Shown in pieces: positions 1-6,111 of a stretch of 6,111 nucleotides of DNA (position 1 is its first letter; each line of letters opens with the position of its first letter). Origin of the DNA: Deltaproteobacteria bacterium (lineage in GTDB: Bacteria > Myxococcota_A > UBA9160 > SZUA-336); NCBI GenBank assembly GCA_030665705.1, contig DAOUZG010000121.1:1-6111 (forward strand), given 5' to 3'. Made by a program: the position numbers and the translations under genes. The notes beneath the pieces were generated by a model that saw only the letters and a list, made by a program, of their open reading frames with translations, did not search any database and was not told the DNA's origin.

Positions 1-87
1 ACGCACATCGGCGAGGGGATGACGGAGTGGCGCTGCGGGGAGCGGGTTGGCTACGGGCTGTCTGAGTTCCTGAAGCAGGTCGAGTAG
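1..87 (+). CDS. C-terminal tail of an unidentified protein (5' truncated)
   Basis: Frame 1 is open from the window edge and gives 28 residues before a TAG stop, reading THIGEGMTEWRC, then GERVGYGLSEFLKQVE. Only the end of the gene is present, so its start, length and function cannot be read. The 'GMTEW...GYGLSEFL' pattern of short strands with Trp/Tyr/Gly and a final amphipathic segment reminds me of the C-terminus of lipocalin-like or hydroxyneurosporene-synthase-like beta-barrel proteins, but this is a weak impression from a short tail. It converges on the transporter gene, with 74 nt between the two stop codons. It could also be a chance open frame, but lack of interruption up to the edge, a sensible amino-acid mix and the neat convergent layout favour a real gene end. 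Confidence 0.55.
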   Translation, partial: THIGEGMTEWRCGERVGYGLSEFLKQVE

Positions 88-101
88 GAAGAGAACACCC
101 G

Positions 102-164
102 TAGCCCGCAATTCTCACCAGGTGGGCTGCTTGCGGTCGCCAACCCGGTGAGAAATGCGGGCTA
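102..164. repeat. 63-bp inverted-repeat element between convergent genes
   Basis: The left arm TAGCCCGCAATTCTCACC (102-119) and right arm GGTGAGAAATGCGGGCTA (147-164) are reverse complements over 18 nt with a single mismatch (113 opposite 153), separated by a 27-nt GC-rich centre. The centre holds a partial inner pairing (GGTGG near 121-125 against CCAACC near 141-146). The element lies between two converging genes, and its right end contributes the stop codon (162-164) of the reverse-strand transporter. A hairpin this long could act as a transcription terminator, but neither side has a convincing T run. The near-symmetric arms, with TA at both outer ends, would equally suit a small non-autonomous mobile element (MITE) or a REP-like repeat. 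The TA is part of the palindrome itself, so it does not prove a target duplication. The symmetry is certain; the nature of the element is inferred. Confidence 0.75.
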
Positions 165-1349
165 GCGGTTCGCCCTGCTCGGGGGGACGCCCTGCTCAGG
201 CGGCCCGTCGCGTCCGACGCGCGTCAGGATCAGCGCAGCGACGAGGCCGAGGAGGAAGCCGACCAAGGTGTTCGCGGCGAGGATTCCACCCGCGGTCGCC
301 GCCGCAATGAAAAACGCGTCCCGCTCCACGCAGTCGCGCGCCGGCAGCGCCAGCTCGAGTCCGGCGAAGACCAGCAGAAGGCCGAGCAGCGAAGCCGGAA
401 AAGCCACGAGCACCGCGACCGCCGCAGTGCCGAACATCAGGCCCACGGCGATCTTCGCGAGACCGAGCATGACAACGCTCCCACCGCTCCTCGCCCCGAA
501 GCGGTACTGGCCCGCGAGACCCCCCGACCCGTGACAGGCAGGCATCGCGCCGAACAGGCACGCTGCAACGTTCATGAGGCCGACGCTGATGGCCATGGGG
601 CGGGTTCGGATCCCCCGACCGGGAAATAGGTCCGACGAGAGCGCACAGACGGCGATCACGGAGTTGAGGAGCGTGAGCGGAATCTGGGGCACCGCTCCCT
701 GCAGAATGCCCACCCTCCACTGCTCCAGTGTGGGCCAGATCCAGGTCGGCCCGGCCCAGCCGAGCGGGGTCCCCGAGAAGACCTCGGGTTGCTCGAAGAC
801 GAGAAGGACGAGACCCGCGACCAGGAGGATCAGGGCGGACGGGAATCGACGAACGCGTGCCGTGGCGAGCACCATCACCGCCCCGATGAGGGCCACGAGA
901 CGGCTGTCGGCTCCCCACCACTCCACGCCGAGGACCATCTCCAGGCCCTTGGTCGCGAGCTTGAGCCCCACACCGAGCTGAATGCCGCGGACGACGGGGC
1001 GCGGCACCGATCGCTCCACCACGGTGACGAGACCCGTGAGCGCCAGCGCCAGGACCACCAGGCCCGCGCCGAAGCCGGCCGCTGCGATCTCCCCCGGCGC
1101 GAGTCCCTCGGCAACGGCCACTGCGGCAATTGCCTTCATCGGTTGAACGGGGACGGGCTGATTGAAGACCCAGCCCGTGATCACGTTGAACAGTCCCGCG
1201 AACACGAGCACGGCTCCCACGTCCATTCCGCAGACGACGATCAGCGACACCGCCAGTGGGATGAAGGTTCCGAGATCGCCGAGCGCCCCGGAAAGCTCCG
1301 CCAGGTCCCAGCGCATCGCGGCGAGCCGTCTGTAGAGCCACGTGGTCAT
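162..1349 (-). CDS. MOT1-family molybdate/sulfate transporter
   Basis: This encodes a 395-residue integral membrane protein of the MOT1 branch related to SulP anion transporters (Pfam MFS_MOT1 type). It is predicted to take up molybdate or sulfate across the inner membrane. The family signatures are clear: ELSGALGDLGTFIPLAV near 18-34, FNQPVPVQPMKAIAAVA near 62-78, PQIPLTLLNSVIAVCALSSD near 221-240, PMAISVGLMN at 251-260, and MPACHGSGGLAGQYRFGARS near 269-288. Hydrophobic segments run from about 25 to 375, and the length is normal for bacterial members. I place the start at the ATG at 1347-1349, which has a purine-rich GGGAAGA 8 nt upstream (reverse strand). The frame stays open to 1466, but those extra 39 residues are Arg/Pro-rich and unlike the family. 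An internal Met at residue 12 (codon ending at 1316) is another possible start. Molybdate versus sulfate cannot be decided from sequence. The stop codon lies in the arm of the palindromic element. Confidence 0.93.
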   Translation of the reverse strand: MTTWLYRRLAAMRWDLAELSGALGDLGTFIPLAVSLIVVCGMDVGAVLVFAGLFNVITGWVFNQPVPVQPMKAIAAVAVAEGLAPGEIAAAGFGAGLVVLALALTGLVTVVERSVPRPVVRGIQLGVGLKLATKGLEMVLGVEWWGADSRLVALIGAVMVLATARVRRFPSALILLVAGLVLLVFEQPEVFSGTPLGWAGPTWIWPTLEQWRVGILQGAVPQIPLTLLNSVIAVCALSSDLFPGRGIRTRPMAISVGLMNVAACLFGAMPACHGSGGLAGQYRFGARSGGSVVMLGLAKIAVGLMFGTAAVAVLVAFPASLLGLLLVFAGLELALPARDCVERDAFFIAAATAGGILAANTLVGFLLGLVAALILTRVGRDGPPEQGVPPSRANR

Positions 1350-1586
1350 AGAGGCCGTCTTCCCGTCCCGGAAGCGGCCGACGTTACCACGCGTGGGCGG
1401 CCGACGGAGCCAGGGAGGGGCTCGCGCCTGGCGGCGGCCGGCGGTGCAGAGCGGCGAGGGGCGCAAGAAAGGCGAAAACGGGCGGCGGCAACGGCTCGGG
1501 GGCCTCTCCGGCCCTCTCGACGTTGGGGAGTCCCATCAGCGTCGACTTCGCCCCGGTGGCACGGTATCGTGAGAAGTGCCGCCCCT
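1350..1586. promoter_or_regulatory. Divergent intergenic region between the transporter and the trehalose gene
   Basis: This 237-bp stretch lies between the start codons of two divergent genes, so both promoters should be here. It is very GC-rich and I see no strong sigma70-type pair in either direction. The best forward candidate is TCGACT (1542-1547), a 17-nt spacer and TATCGT (1565-1570), with four of six consensus matches in each box. It would start transcription only about 10 nt before the trehalose gene. Reverse-strand candidates are weaker. A direct repeat and a palindrome near 1374-1406 are described separately. No small gene, RNA gene or riboswitch was recognised. Confidence 0.5.
1374..1406. 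repeat. Direct repeat flanking a 10-bp palindrome, possible operator
   Basis: The 10-mer GCGGCCGACG occurs at 1374-1383 and again at 1397-1406, 23 bp apart start to start. Between the copies is the perfect palindrome CCACGCGTGG (1387-1396). The cluster begins 25 bp upstream of the proposed transporter start codon, where a regulator site could sit. In DNA this GC-rich a 10-bp repeat can arise by chance, and the motif matches no operator I know, including that of the molybdate regulator ModE. The repeats are directly visible; a regulatory role is only a possibility. Confidence 0.25.
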
Positions 1587-3803
1587 ATGGAGGATCTAAC
1601 GCCCCCAGGCCCGACGCCGGAGCACCCGGAGCACCCCGCGGACGAGCAGCCGATCTTGGCCGTGAGCCATCGGCTGCCCGTGACCATGCACCGGGGGCCG
1701 CGCGGTTTAGAGCGCCGCCAGTCGACAGGCGGGCTCGTGACCGCCCTCGACCCGGTTCTGCGGAAGCGCGGTGGCACCTGGATCGGCTGGCCGGGTACCC
1801 GACTCCCGCCGGAAGAGCAGCTCTCAGCCCCGAGCGACCCTTATCGGATTGTTCCGATTCCGCTCTCGGACACCGAGGTCAGCCGGTACTACTACGGGCT
1901 ATCGAACCGGACCCTCTGGCCTCTATTCCACTGCCTCCCCGAGAGAGCCCGGTTCGACCGGCGCGATTGGGAGATCTACGAGCAGGTCAACCTGCGCTTC
2001 GCCGAGGCCGCCGCCGACGCCGAGCAGGAGGGGCTGGTCTGGATCCACGACTACCAGCTCCTTCGGACTCCGCTCTACCTGCGGCGGCTGCGCCGAGGCG
2101 CACGAATCGCCTTCTTCCTGCATATCCCCTTCCCGCCCTTCGACCTGTTTCGGATCCTCCCCTGGTACCGGGAGGTTCTGCGGGGGCTTCTGGCGGCCGA
2201 CCTGATCGGCTTCCACGTGGAGGGGTACGCCCATAACTTCATGGACTGCGTCGAGCGGTTGCTCGGTGTCCGTGTCGACTGGCAGTCCCGGCGCATCCAG
2301 CAAGGGGAGCGGACCGTGCAGGTCGGGCACTTCCCGCTGGGGATCGATTTCGACCTGTTCGATCAGCGTGCGCGGTCGGCGCCCCGTGTGGCACGCGAGG
2401 GAGCCGAGAAGGTCGTGCTGGGGGTGGACCGGCTCGACTACACGAAGGGGATTCCCGAACGGATCCTGGCCTTCGAACGCCTCCTGGAGCTCCACCCGGA
2501 GCACCGGGAGCGGGTGACGCTCCTACAGCTCGCGGTCCCGAGTCGTGGAGAAGTTACCGAGTATCAGAGGCTCAAGCGGGAGATCGACGAGCTCGTCGGT
2601 AACGTCAATGGACGTTTCGCAACGGCGACCTGGTCTCCGATCCGCTACCTGTACCGCTCGGTCCCGCCAGACCTTCTGTGCGCTCTCTACCGGGACGCGG
2701 AGGTTGCCGCGGTAACACCCCTTCGTGACGGGATGAACCTGGTCGCCAAGGAATACGTCGCTTGCCAGGTGGATGACCCAGGCGTGCTGGTCCTCTCCCG
2801 TCTGACGGGTGCGGCGGAGACGATGCAGGAAGCGCTGCTCGTCACCTCCTACAACGTGGATAGCGTGGCAAGCGCGCTCCATCGGGCCCTCACCATGGAC
2901 GAGTCCGAGCGCCGCTCGCGGATGCTGGGCCTCCGGAGACGGGAACGACAGAACAACGTCTACGTGTGGGTCAACGCGTTCCTGAGAGCAGCTCAGACCA
3001 CCCCGGCGGCCCTCGGTCCCCCACGGGACGCGGATTTCGAGCGGTGGCTCGGGGGGTTCCTCAACGGCCTTCCACTCGCGCTCTTCGTCGACTACGACGG
3101 AACGCTCACGCCGATCGTCGACCACCCGAGTCGTGCGCTTCTGTCCGACAACACTCGGGCTGCGCTAAGGACACTCGCGTCCCGCCCGGATACGAACGTC
3201 ACGGTCGTGAGCGGCCGGGCGCTCGCGGGGGTCCGTGAACTCGTCGGCGTGGAGGGACTCACGTACGCGGGAAACCACGGGATGGAGATCGTCGGACCGG
3301 GACTCGAGCCGTTCCGGCACGAGGCACTCGCCGGATTCGAAGAAAAGACAGAGGAGCTGGCCCGCTCCCTAGACGAGATCGGCGCCCCGGGTGCGTGGGT
3401 GGAGAAGAAGGGGGCCACCCTGACCTTTCACTTCCGCGAGGCGGAGGAGTCGGCGCACCATGACCTCGCCGAAGACGCTCGCCTCCGGATCGAAGCGGCC
3501 GGCTTCGACCTACGCGACGCACACTGCGCGGTGGAGGCGCGACCGCCGATCGCCTGGGATAAGGGGCAGGCGGTACTTCACGTCCTGCGCAATCGCTACG
3601 GCCCCGACTGGGCCGAGTCGGTCCGGGTTATCTACATCGGGGATGATCAGACCGACGAAGACGCACTGCATATCCTCGCCGGCCTGGGCGTCACGTTCCG
3701 CGTCGGAAGCGCGGATACACCCACGGCGGCCTCCCGGCTTCTCTCGAACGTGGCCGCGGTGGAGGCCCTGCTCAGCTGGCTGGCGGAGCGCGCCAGGTCT
3801 TAG
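1587..3803 (+). CDS. otsAB: Bifunctional trehalose-6-phosphate synthase/phosphatase (OtsA-OtsB fusion)
   Basis: This 738-residue cytosolic enzyme should join UDP-glucose to glucose-6-phosphate and then dephosphorylate trehalose-6-phosphate, giving trehalose, an osmolyte and stress protectant. Residues 22-470 are the GT20 synthase. They include VSHRLP (26-31), STGGL (46-50), WIGWPG (65-70), HDYQLL (154-159), HIPFP (179-183), [10 protein letters not shown] (279-288, with R282 and K287) and [13 protein letters not shown] (378-390, with D381 and E389), matching the known E. coli OtsA donor- and acceptor-binding residues. Residues 495-738 are a HAD phosphatase, with DYDGT (502-506, nucleophile D502 and acid D504), VVSGR (540-544) and GDDQTDED (685-692, metal-site aspartates). 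A linker of about 20-25 residues joins them. The usual VSNR reads VSHR, and the usual S-E/Q-F-A-G reads SRLTG at 404-408; both are modest departures. I chose the ATG at 1587 because OtsA homology begins just after it and GAGAAG lies 10 nt upstream. A GTG at 1569 is also possible. The frame is open much further upstream, but that is antisense to the transporter. Confidence 0.96.
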   Translation: MEDLTPPGPTPEHPEHPADEQPILAVSHRLPVTMHRGPRGLERRQSTGGLVTALDPVLRKRGGTWIGWPGTRLPPEEQLSAPSDPYRIVPIPLSDTEVSRYYYGLSNRTLWPLFHCLPERARFDRRDWEIYEQVNLRFAEAAADAEQEGLVWIHDYQLLRTPLYLRRLRRGARIAFFLHIPFPPFDLFRILPWYREVLRGLLAADLIGFHVEGYAHNFMDCVERLLGVRVDWQSRRIQQGERTVQVGHFPLGIDFDLFDQRARSAPRVAREGAEKVVLGVDRLDYTKGIPERILAFERLLELHPEHRERVTLLQLAVPSRGEVTEYQRLKREIDELVGNVNGRFATATWSPIRYLYRSVPPDLLCALYRDAEVAAVTPLRDGMNLVAKEYVACQVDDPGVLVLSRLTGAAETMQEALLVTSYNVDSVASALHRALTMDESERRSRMLGLRRRERQNNVYVWVNAFLRAAQTTPAALGPPRDADFERWLGGFLNGLPLALFVDYDGTLTPIVDHPSRALLSDNTRAALRTLASRPDTNVTVVSGRALAGVRELVGVEGLTYAGNHGMEIVGPGLEPFRHEALAGFEEKTEELARSLDEIGAPGAWVEKKGATLTFHFREAEESAHHDLAEDARLRIEAAGFDLRDAHCAVEARPPIAWDKGQAVLHVLRNRYGPDWAESVRVIYIGDDQTDEDALHILAGLGVTFRVGSADTPTAASRLLSNVAAVEALLSWLAERARS

Positions 3804-3821
3804 TGGGTCCCGGCGGTCCGG

Positions 3822-3830
3822 AAAGGAGGA
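3822..3830 (+). promoter_or_regulatory. Strong Shine-Dalgarno site of the SDR gene
   Basis: AAAGGAGGA is close to the full anti-Shine-Dalgarno complement and ends 5 nt before the ATG at 3836. It decides the start against the GTG at 3803, which overlaps the trehalose gene stop, lacks such a site and would add 11 residues (GPGGPERRSG-type) foreign to the SDR fold. Confidence 0.85.
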
Positions 3831-3835
3831 GTGGC

Positions 3836-4618
3836 ATGGATTCGAACATCTTCTCGGTCGAGGGAAAGGTCACCATCGTCACCGGAGGGGGGACGGGCAT
3901 CGGTGAATACATCGCTCGACGCTTCGCGGAGGCGGGGGCCCCTGTGGTCCTGGCGAGCCGCAAGATCGAGAACCTGGAGCGCGTCCGGGACCAGATTCTC
4001 AAGGATGGCGGAAAGGCAGTTGCACTCCAGTGTGACGTCCGCAAGCCCGACGACGTCCAGCAGGTGGTCGACACAACCGTCCAGGAGTTCGGACGGATCG
4101 ACGTGCTCGTGAACAACCACGGTGCGAGCTTCCGGTGCAACATTCTCGACATGACCCCGAACGGGTGGAACTCGGTGGTGGGGATCAACCTGACCGGGAC
4201 GTTTCTGTTCAGCCGGGCCGCGGGGATCGTGATGCGAGATCAGGGGGGTGGATGCATCATCAACATCTCCTCTACCGCCGGGTTACATGCCACGCCCCTG
4301 ATGGCCCACTACGGGGCGGCTAAGGCCGGGGTGATCAACTTCACTCGATCGCTTGCCGACGAGCTGGCGCCCCACAACATCCGCGTGAATTGCATCGCTC
4401 CGGGTCCGATCGTCACCGAGGGGTTCCTCGAGGTGCTCCGCGCACGAGGTGAGGTCCCGAAGAACCTGGGTGCGGGGCTGGTGATGAACCGCTGGGGGGA
4501 ATGCGACGAAATCGCCTACCCTACGCTGTTCCTGGCCTCCGATGCCGCGAGCTTCATGACCGGGGAGACCATCGTCATCGACGGCGGCGGGCGAACGAAC
4601 CTCATCACGGGGGAGTAG
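3836..4618 (+). CDS. Short-chain dehydrogenase/reductase (classical SDR, FabG/enoyl-CoA reductase-like)
   Basis: This 260-residue NAD(P)(H)-dependent oxidoreductase has a complete classical SDR layout. It shows the glycine-rich cofactor motif TGGGTGIG (16-23), D67 in the CDV segment, NNHG (93-96) where NNAG is usual, the catalytic tetrad N118, S146, Y159 and K163 (YGAAK), and the PG turn at 189-190. Ser41-Arg42 after the second strand, in place of an acidic residue, suggests NADP(H) preference. The phrase VVLASRKIENLERV and the C-terminal 'FMTGETIVIDGGG' resemble FabG and peroxisomal-type trans-2-enoyl-CoA reductase relatives, but the substrate cannot be read from sequence. Length is typical. 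The gene starts 32 nt after the trehalose gene stop with a strong Shine-Dalgarno site, and ends 4 nt before the HisI-like gene, so it is probably co-transcribed with both. Every catalytic residue is in place, so it should be active. Confidence 0.94.
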   Translation: MDSNIFSVEGKVTIVTGGGTGIGEYIARRFAEAGAPVVLASRKIENLERVRDQILKDGGKAVALQCDVRKPDDVQQVVDTTVQEFGRIDVLVNNHGASFRCNILDMTPNGWNSVVGINLTGTFLFSRAAGIVMRDQGGGCIINISSTAGLHATPLMAHYGAAKAGVINFTRSLADELAPHNIRVNCIAPGPIVTEGFLEVLRARGEVPKNLGAGLVMNRWGECDEIAYPTLFLASDAASFMTGETIVIDGGGRTNLITGE

Positions 4619-4622
4619 CGGA

Positions 4623-5030
4623 ATGAACCCGATCGAGGAGGGCACCGAGCTCTCCCTGGACTTCCGAAAGCTCGAGAAGGTCGCCGAGACCGGTCAGGCC
4701 GTCTTGCCCGTCGTACTTCAGGACGCAGGCACCGGTGACGTGCTCTTCGTGGCCTATGCAAACCAGGAGGCGCTGAGCGAGTCGCTGCGGACACGCACCG
4801 CCGTGCTCTGGTCGACATCTCGGAACGAGCTCTGGAGAAAAGGCGCTTCTTCGGGGGATGTGCTCGAGCTCCTGGAGATCCGGGTTAACTGCGAGCAGAA
4901 CTCGCTCCTCTACCGCGTCCGCCCGACGGGAGGCGGCGTGTGCCACACGCGCGACGCAGCGGGAAAGACGCGAAAGTCCTGCTACTACCGCCGGCTTCGC
5001 GCGTCGGGCGAGGAGCTCGAGTTCAGCTAG
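4623..5030 (+). CDS. hisI: HisI-like phosphoribosyl-AMP cyclohydrolase with altered metal site
   Basis: This 135-residue protein matches the PRA-CH (HisI) family over most of its length. The family enzyme opens the adenine ring of phosphoribosyl-AMP in the third step of histidine synthesis, using zinc and magnesium. Seen here are LPVVLQDAGTGDVLFVAYAN (28-47), WSTSRNELWRKGASSG (63-78), EIRVNCEQNSLLY (85-97), GGVCHT (104-109) and KSCYYRR (118-124). The zinc-type cysteines C90, C107 and C120 are retained. The usual Asp-Cys-Asp-x-Asp, which provides magnesium ligands, reads N89-C90-E91-Q92-N93. The loop between CHT and SCYYR is several residues longer than in common HisI. No HisE domain is fused and no his genes are nearby. 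The ATG is 4 nt past the SDR stop, with GGGGGAG just before it inside the SDR end, suggesting translational coupling. Family membership is firm; true histidine-pathway activity is less so, and a divergent paralogue is possible. Confidence 0.88.
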   Translation: MNPIEEGTELSLDFRKLEKVAETGQAVLPVVLQDAGTGDVLFVAYANQEALSESLRTRTAVLWSTSRNELWRKGASSGDVLELLEIRVNCEQNSLLYRVRPTGGGVCHTRDAAGKTRKSCYYRRLRASGEELEFS

Positions 5031-5082
5031 CGGGATAACGGGCCAACTGGCCTGCCCGGACTGATCGTGTTACTCCACCGAT

Positions 5083-6111
5083 GTGGAGCGACCCGGGGTT
5101 CCTTCCGCCTCCTCGCCCTCGGCACAGACCGAGCAGGAGGCGAACCGCCATCTCCCGTTCAACTTCGGCGTGCTGCTGATGCACGGATTACTCGGCCAGA
5201 CGGGGTTCCGACTCATCAACGCGCCGACCTTCCTCCCCCACTATGTGAGCCTTCTGGCCGGCAACAACCGCGCAGTCGGACTCGTTCGGGCGATCCAGAG
5301 TTTCGGCATGTTCCTCTCTCCGGTCGTATCCGCTCGCAGTGTCGAACACCGTCCGCAGGTGAAGGCGCTCGCCCTTCTGGTCGGCGGGGCGATGCGGCTC
5401 CAGTTTCTGTTCCTCGCGCTGATCGCGCTGTTCGTCCCCACCGACTCTGCGCTGGGGTTGGTTCTGCTGGTGATGGGTCTGTTCGGCCTGGCGCTCGGAA
5501 TGCAGGGGGTGATCTTCAGCTTCGTCATCTCGAAGACAATCCCGGTGAACCGACGGGGACGGCTCCTCGGACTCCGCAACGCCGCCTCTGGCCTGACACT
5601 CATCGTGGTCGCTGGGGTGGGTGGTTATTTCATCGATCGGTACGGATTCCCGGGCGGCTACGGCTACACCTTTCTGGCTGGATTTGCATTGACCTCGCTC
5701 GGCCTGGCGATCTTCGCCCTGCTCCGAGAGCCCGTGTCGCGGGAGCTTCGGGAATCGGCACCGGTGATGGAGCGGGTGCAGGCGATCCCCGGTCTGCTGC
5801 GGGAAGAGGACAACTTCCGCCGGTTCTTGATGGCGCGTCTTCTCGCGACGGCGGCGCGGGGGGCCATCCCCTTCTACGTGATCTTCGTCGCGGCGCGCTT
5901 CGGGATCTCCGGCCAGCGGCTTGCGGTCCTCACCATTGCCTTCACGGTCGCACAGTCGTTGAGCGGTCTGGCCTGGGGGCTCATGGCCGATCGCAGGGGG
6001 TTCCGCGCCGTGTTTGTCGGGGCGCTGCTCGTCTGGATCGCCGGAACCGTCCTGCTCATCGCCCCATCGGTTCAGGTGATGTACGCCGTCTTCCTGCTCG
6101 TCGGGATCGGG
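5083..6111 (+). CDS. MFS transporter, 3' end beyond window
   Basis: The frame opens after a TGA at 5062-5064 and runs unbroken to the last base, giving at least 343 residues from a GTG at 5083. It alternates hydrophobic helices and short charged loops as in the major facilitator superfamily: helices begin near residue 28, with about eight to nine spans visible. A degenerate loop 2-3 motif is seen near SARSVEHRPQVK (83-94), a GYFIDRYG loop with D185-R186 precedes the central region, and the second half has a clear motif-A copy, GLMADRRGFR (300-309, D303-R304). A long cytoplasmic-type loop, REPVSRELRE onward (about 213-238), separates the two halves. No substrate is evident. The start is uncertain: there is no ATG in frame before residue 33 and no good Shine-Dalgarno before the GTG, while a GTG at 5170 is too close to the first helix. 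It follows the HisI-like gene by 52 nt and may belong to the same transcript. Confidence 0.88.
   Translation, partial: MERPGVPSASSPSAQTEQEANRHLPFNFGVLLMHGLLGQTGFRLINAPTFLPHYVSLLAGNNRAVGLVRAIQSFGMFLSPVVSARSVEHRPQVKALALLVGGAMRLQFLFLALIALFVPTDSALGLVLLVMGLFGLALGMQGVIFSFVISKTIPVNRRGRLLGLRNAASGLTLIVVAGVGGYFIDRYGFPGGYGYTFLAGFALTSLGLAIFALLREPVSRELRESAPVMERVQAIPGLLREEDNFRRFLMARLLATAARGAIPFYVIFVAARFGISGQRLAVLTIAFTVAQSLSGLAWGLMADRRGFRAVFVGALLVWIAGTVLLIAPSVQVMYAVFLLVGIG

Noticed and set aside
196..1341. 381-codon reverse-strand frame overlapping the transporter in another frame
   Set aside because: It is a frame-shifted shadow, rich in Arg/Gly with no hydrophobic segments or motifs, while the other frame has unmistakable MOT1 signatures.
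1350..1466. 39-residue N-terminal extension of the transporter to 1466
   Set aside because: The added residues are Arg/Pro-rich and precede the first conserved motif by far more than usual. The ATG at 1349 has a reasonable purine-rich site upstream.
1542..1570. TCGACT-17 nt-TATCGT as a firm trehalose promoter
   Set aside because: It matches only four of six bases in each box, and the implied start about 10 nt before the ATG would leave out the possible ribosome site. It is mentioned as the best candidate but not listed as a feature of its own.
789..1586. Upstream extension of the trehalose gene frame by 266 codons to an ATG at 789
   Set aside because: The extension is antisense to the transporter coding region, its predicted residues are His/Arg/Glu-rich with no resemblance to OtsA, and family homology starts only after 1587. 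Long open frames opposite genes are expected in GC-rich DNA.
1923..2504. 193-codon reverse frame within the trehalose gene
   Set aside because: It is antisense to conserved OtsA catalytic sequence and shows no recognisable domain. The same applies to the reverse frames at 2523-3125 and 3772-4188.
1587..3803. Glucosylglycerol-phosphate synthase instead of trehalose-phosphate synthase
   Set aside because: The related GT20 enzyme shares many motifs, but the fused C-terminal HAD domain has the trehalose-phosphatase pattern ([18 protein letters not shown]), which fits trehalose. Only an assay could fully exclude the alternative.
5039..5058. CGGGC...GCCCG hairpin after the HisI-like gene as a terminator
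   Set aside because: The arms are only 5 bp, a competing GGCC-AACT-GGCC pairing exists, and no T run follows, so it does not support transcription stopping before the MFS gene.

Overview
The window is GC-rich, gene-dense bacterial DNA. Its codon use is strongly G/C at third positions, Shine-Dalgarno sites are present, and genes are tightly spaced. Nothing in it fixes the lineage. A bifunctional trehalose synthase-phosphatase fusion beside a non-canonical HisI and an MFS carrier would fit a high-GC soil or marine group such as Myxococcota, Gemmatimonadota, Acidobacteriota or a relative. That is an impression, not a demonstration.

Layout. Positions 1-87 are the last 28 codons of a forward gene whose body lies outside the window. 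It converges on a reverse-strand gene (162-1349) for a MOT1-type molybdate/sulfate transporter. Between them is a 63-bp element (102-164) made of 18-nt inverted repeats with one mismatch. Its right arm supplies the transporter's stop codon. A 237-bp divergent intergenic region (1350-1586) separates the transporter from a forward-strand run of four genes. These are a fused trehalose-6-phosphate synthase/phosphatase (1587-3803), a classical short-chain dehydrogenase/reductase (3836-4618), a HisI-like phosphoribosyl-AMP cyclohydrolase (4623-5030), and an MFS transporter cut by the window end (5083-6111 and beyond). Gaps within the run are 32, 4 and 52 nt, so co-transcription is plausible, at least for the first three genes.

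How the genes may work together. The fusion enzyme should make trehalose from UDP-glucose and glucose-6-phosphate in one polypeptide, as both halves keep their catalytic motifs. The SDR, HisI-like protein and MFS carrier have no evident biochemical link to trehalose or to each other. There are no other his genes in view, so the HisI-like gene is not in a histidine operon here.

The points most worth a second look are the HisI-like protein, whose usual metal-binding Asp-Cys-Asp-x-Asp motif reads Asn-Cys-Glu-Gln-Asn while its cysteines are retained, and the palindromic element at the transporter's 3' end. I saw no RNA genes, CRISPR arrays, transposase genes or phage genes. I did not find convincing evidence of an entirely new biological system.
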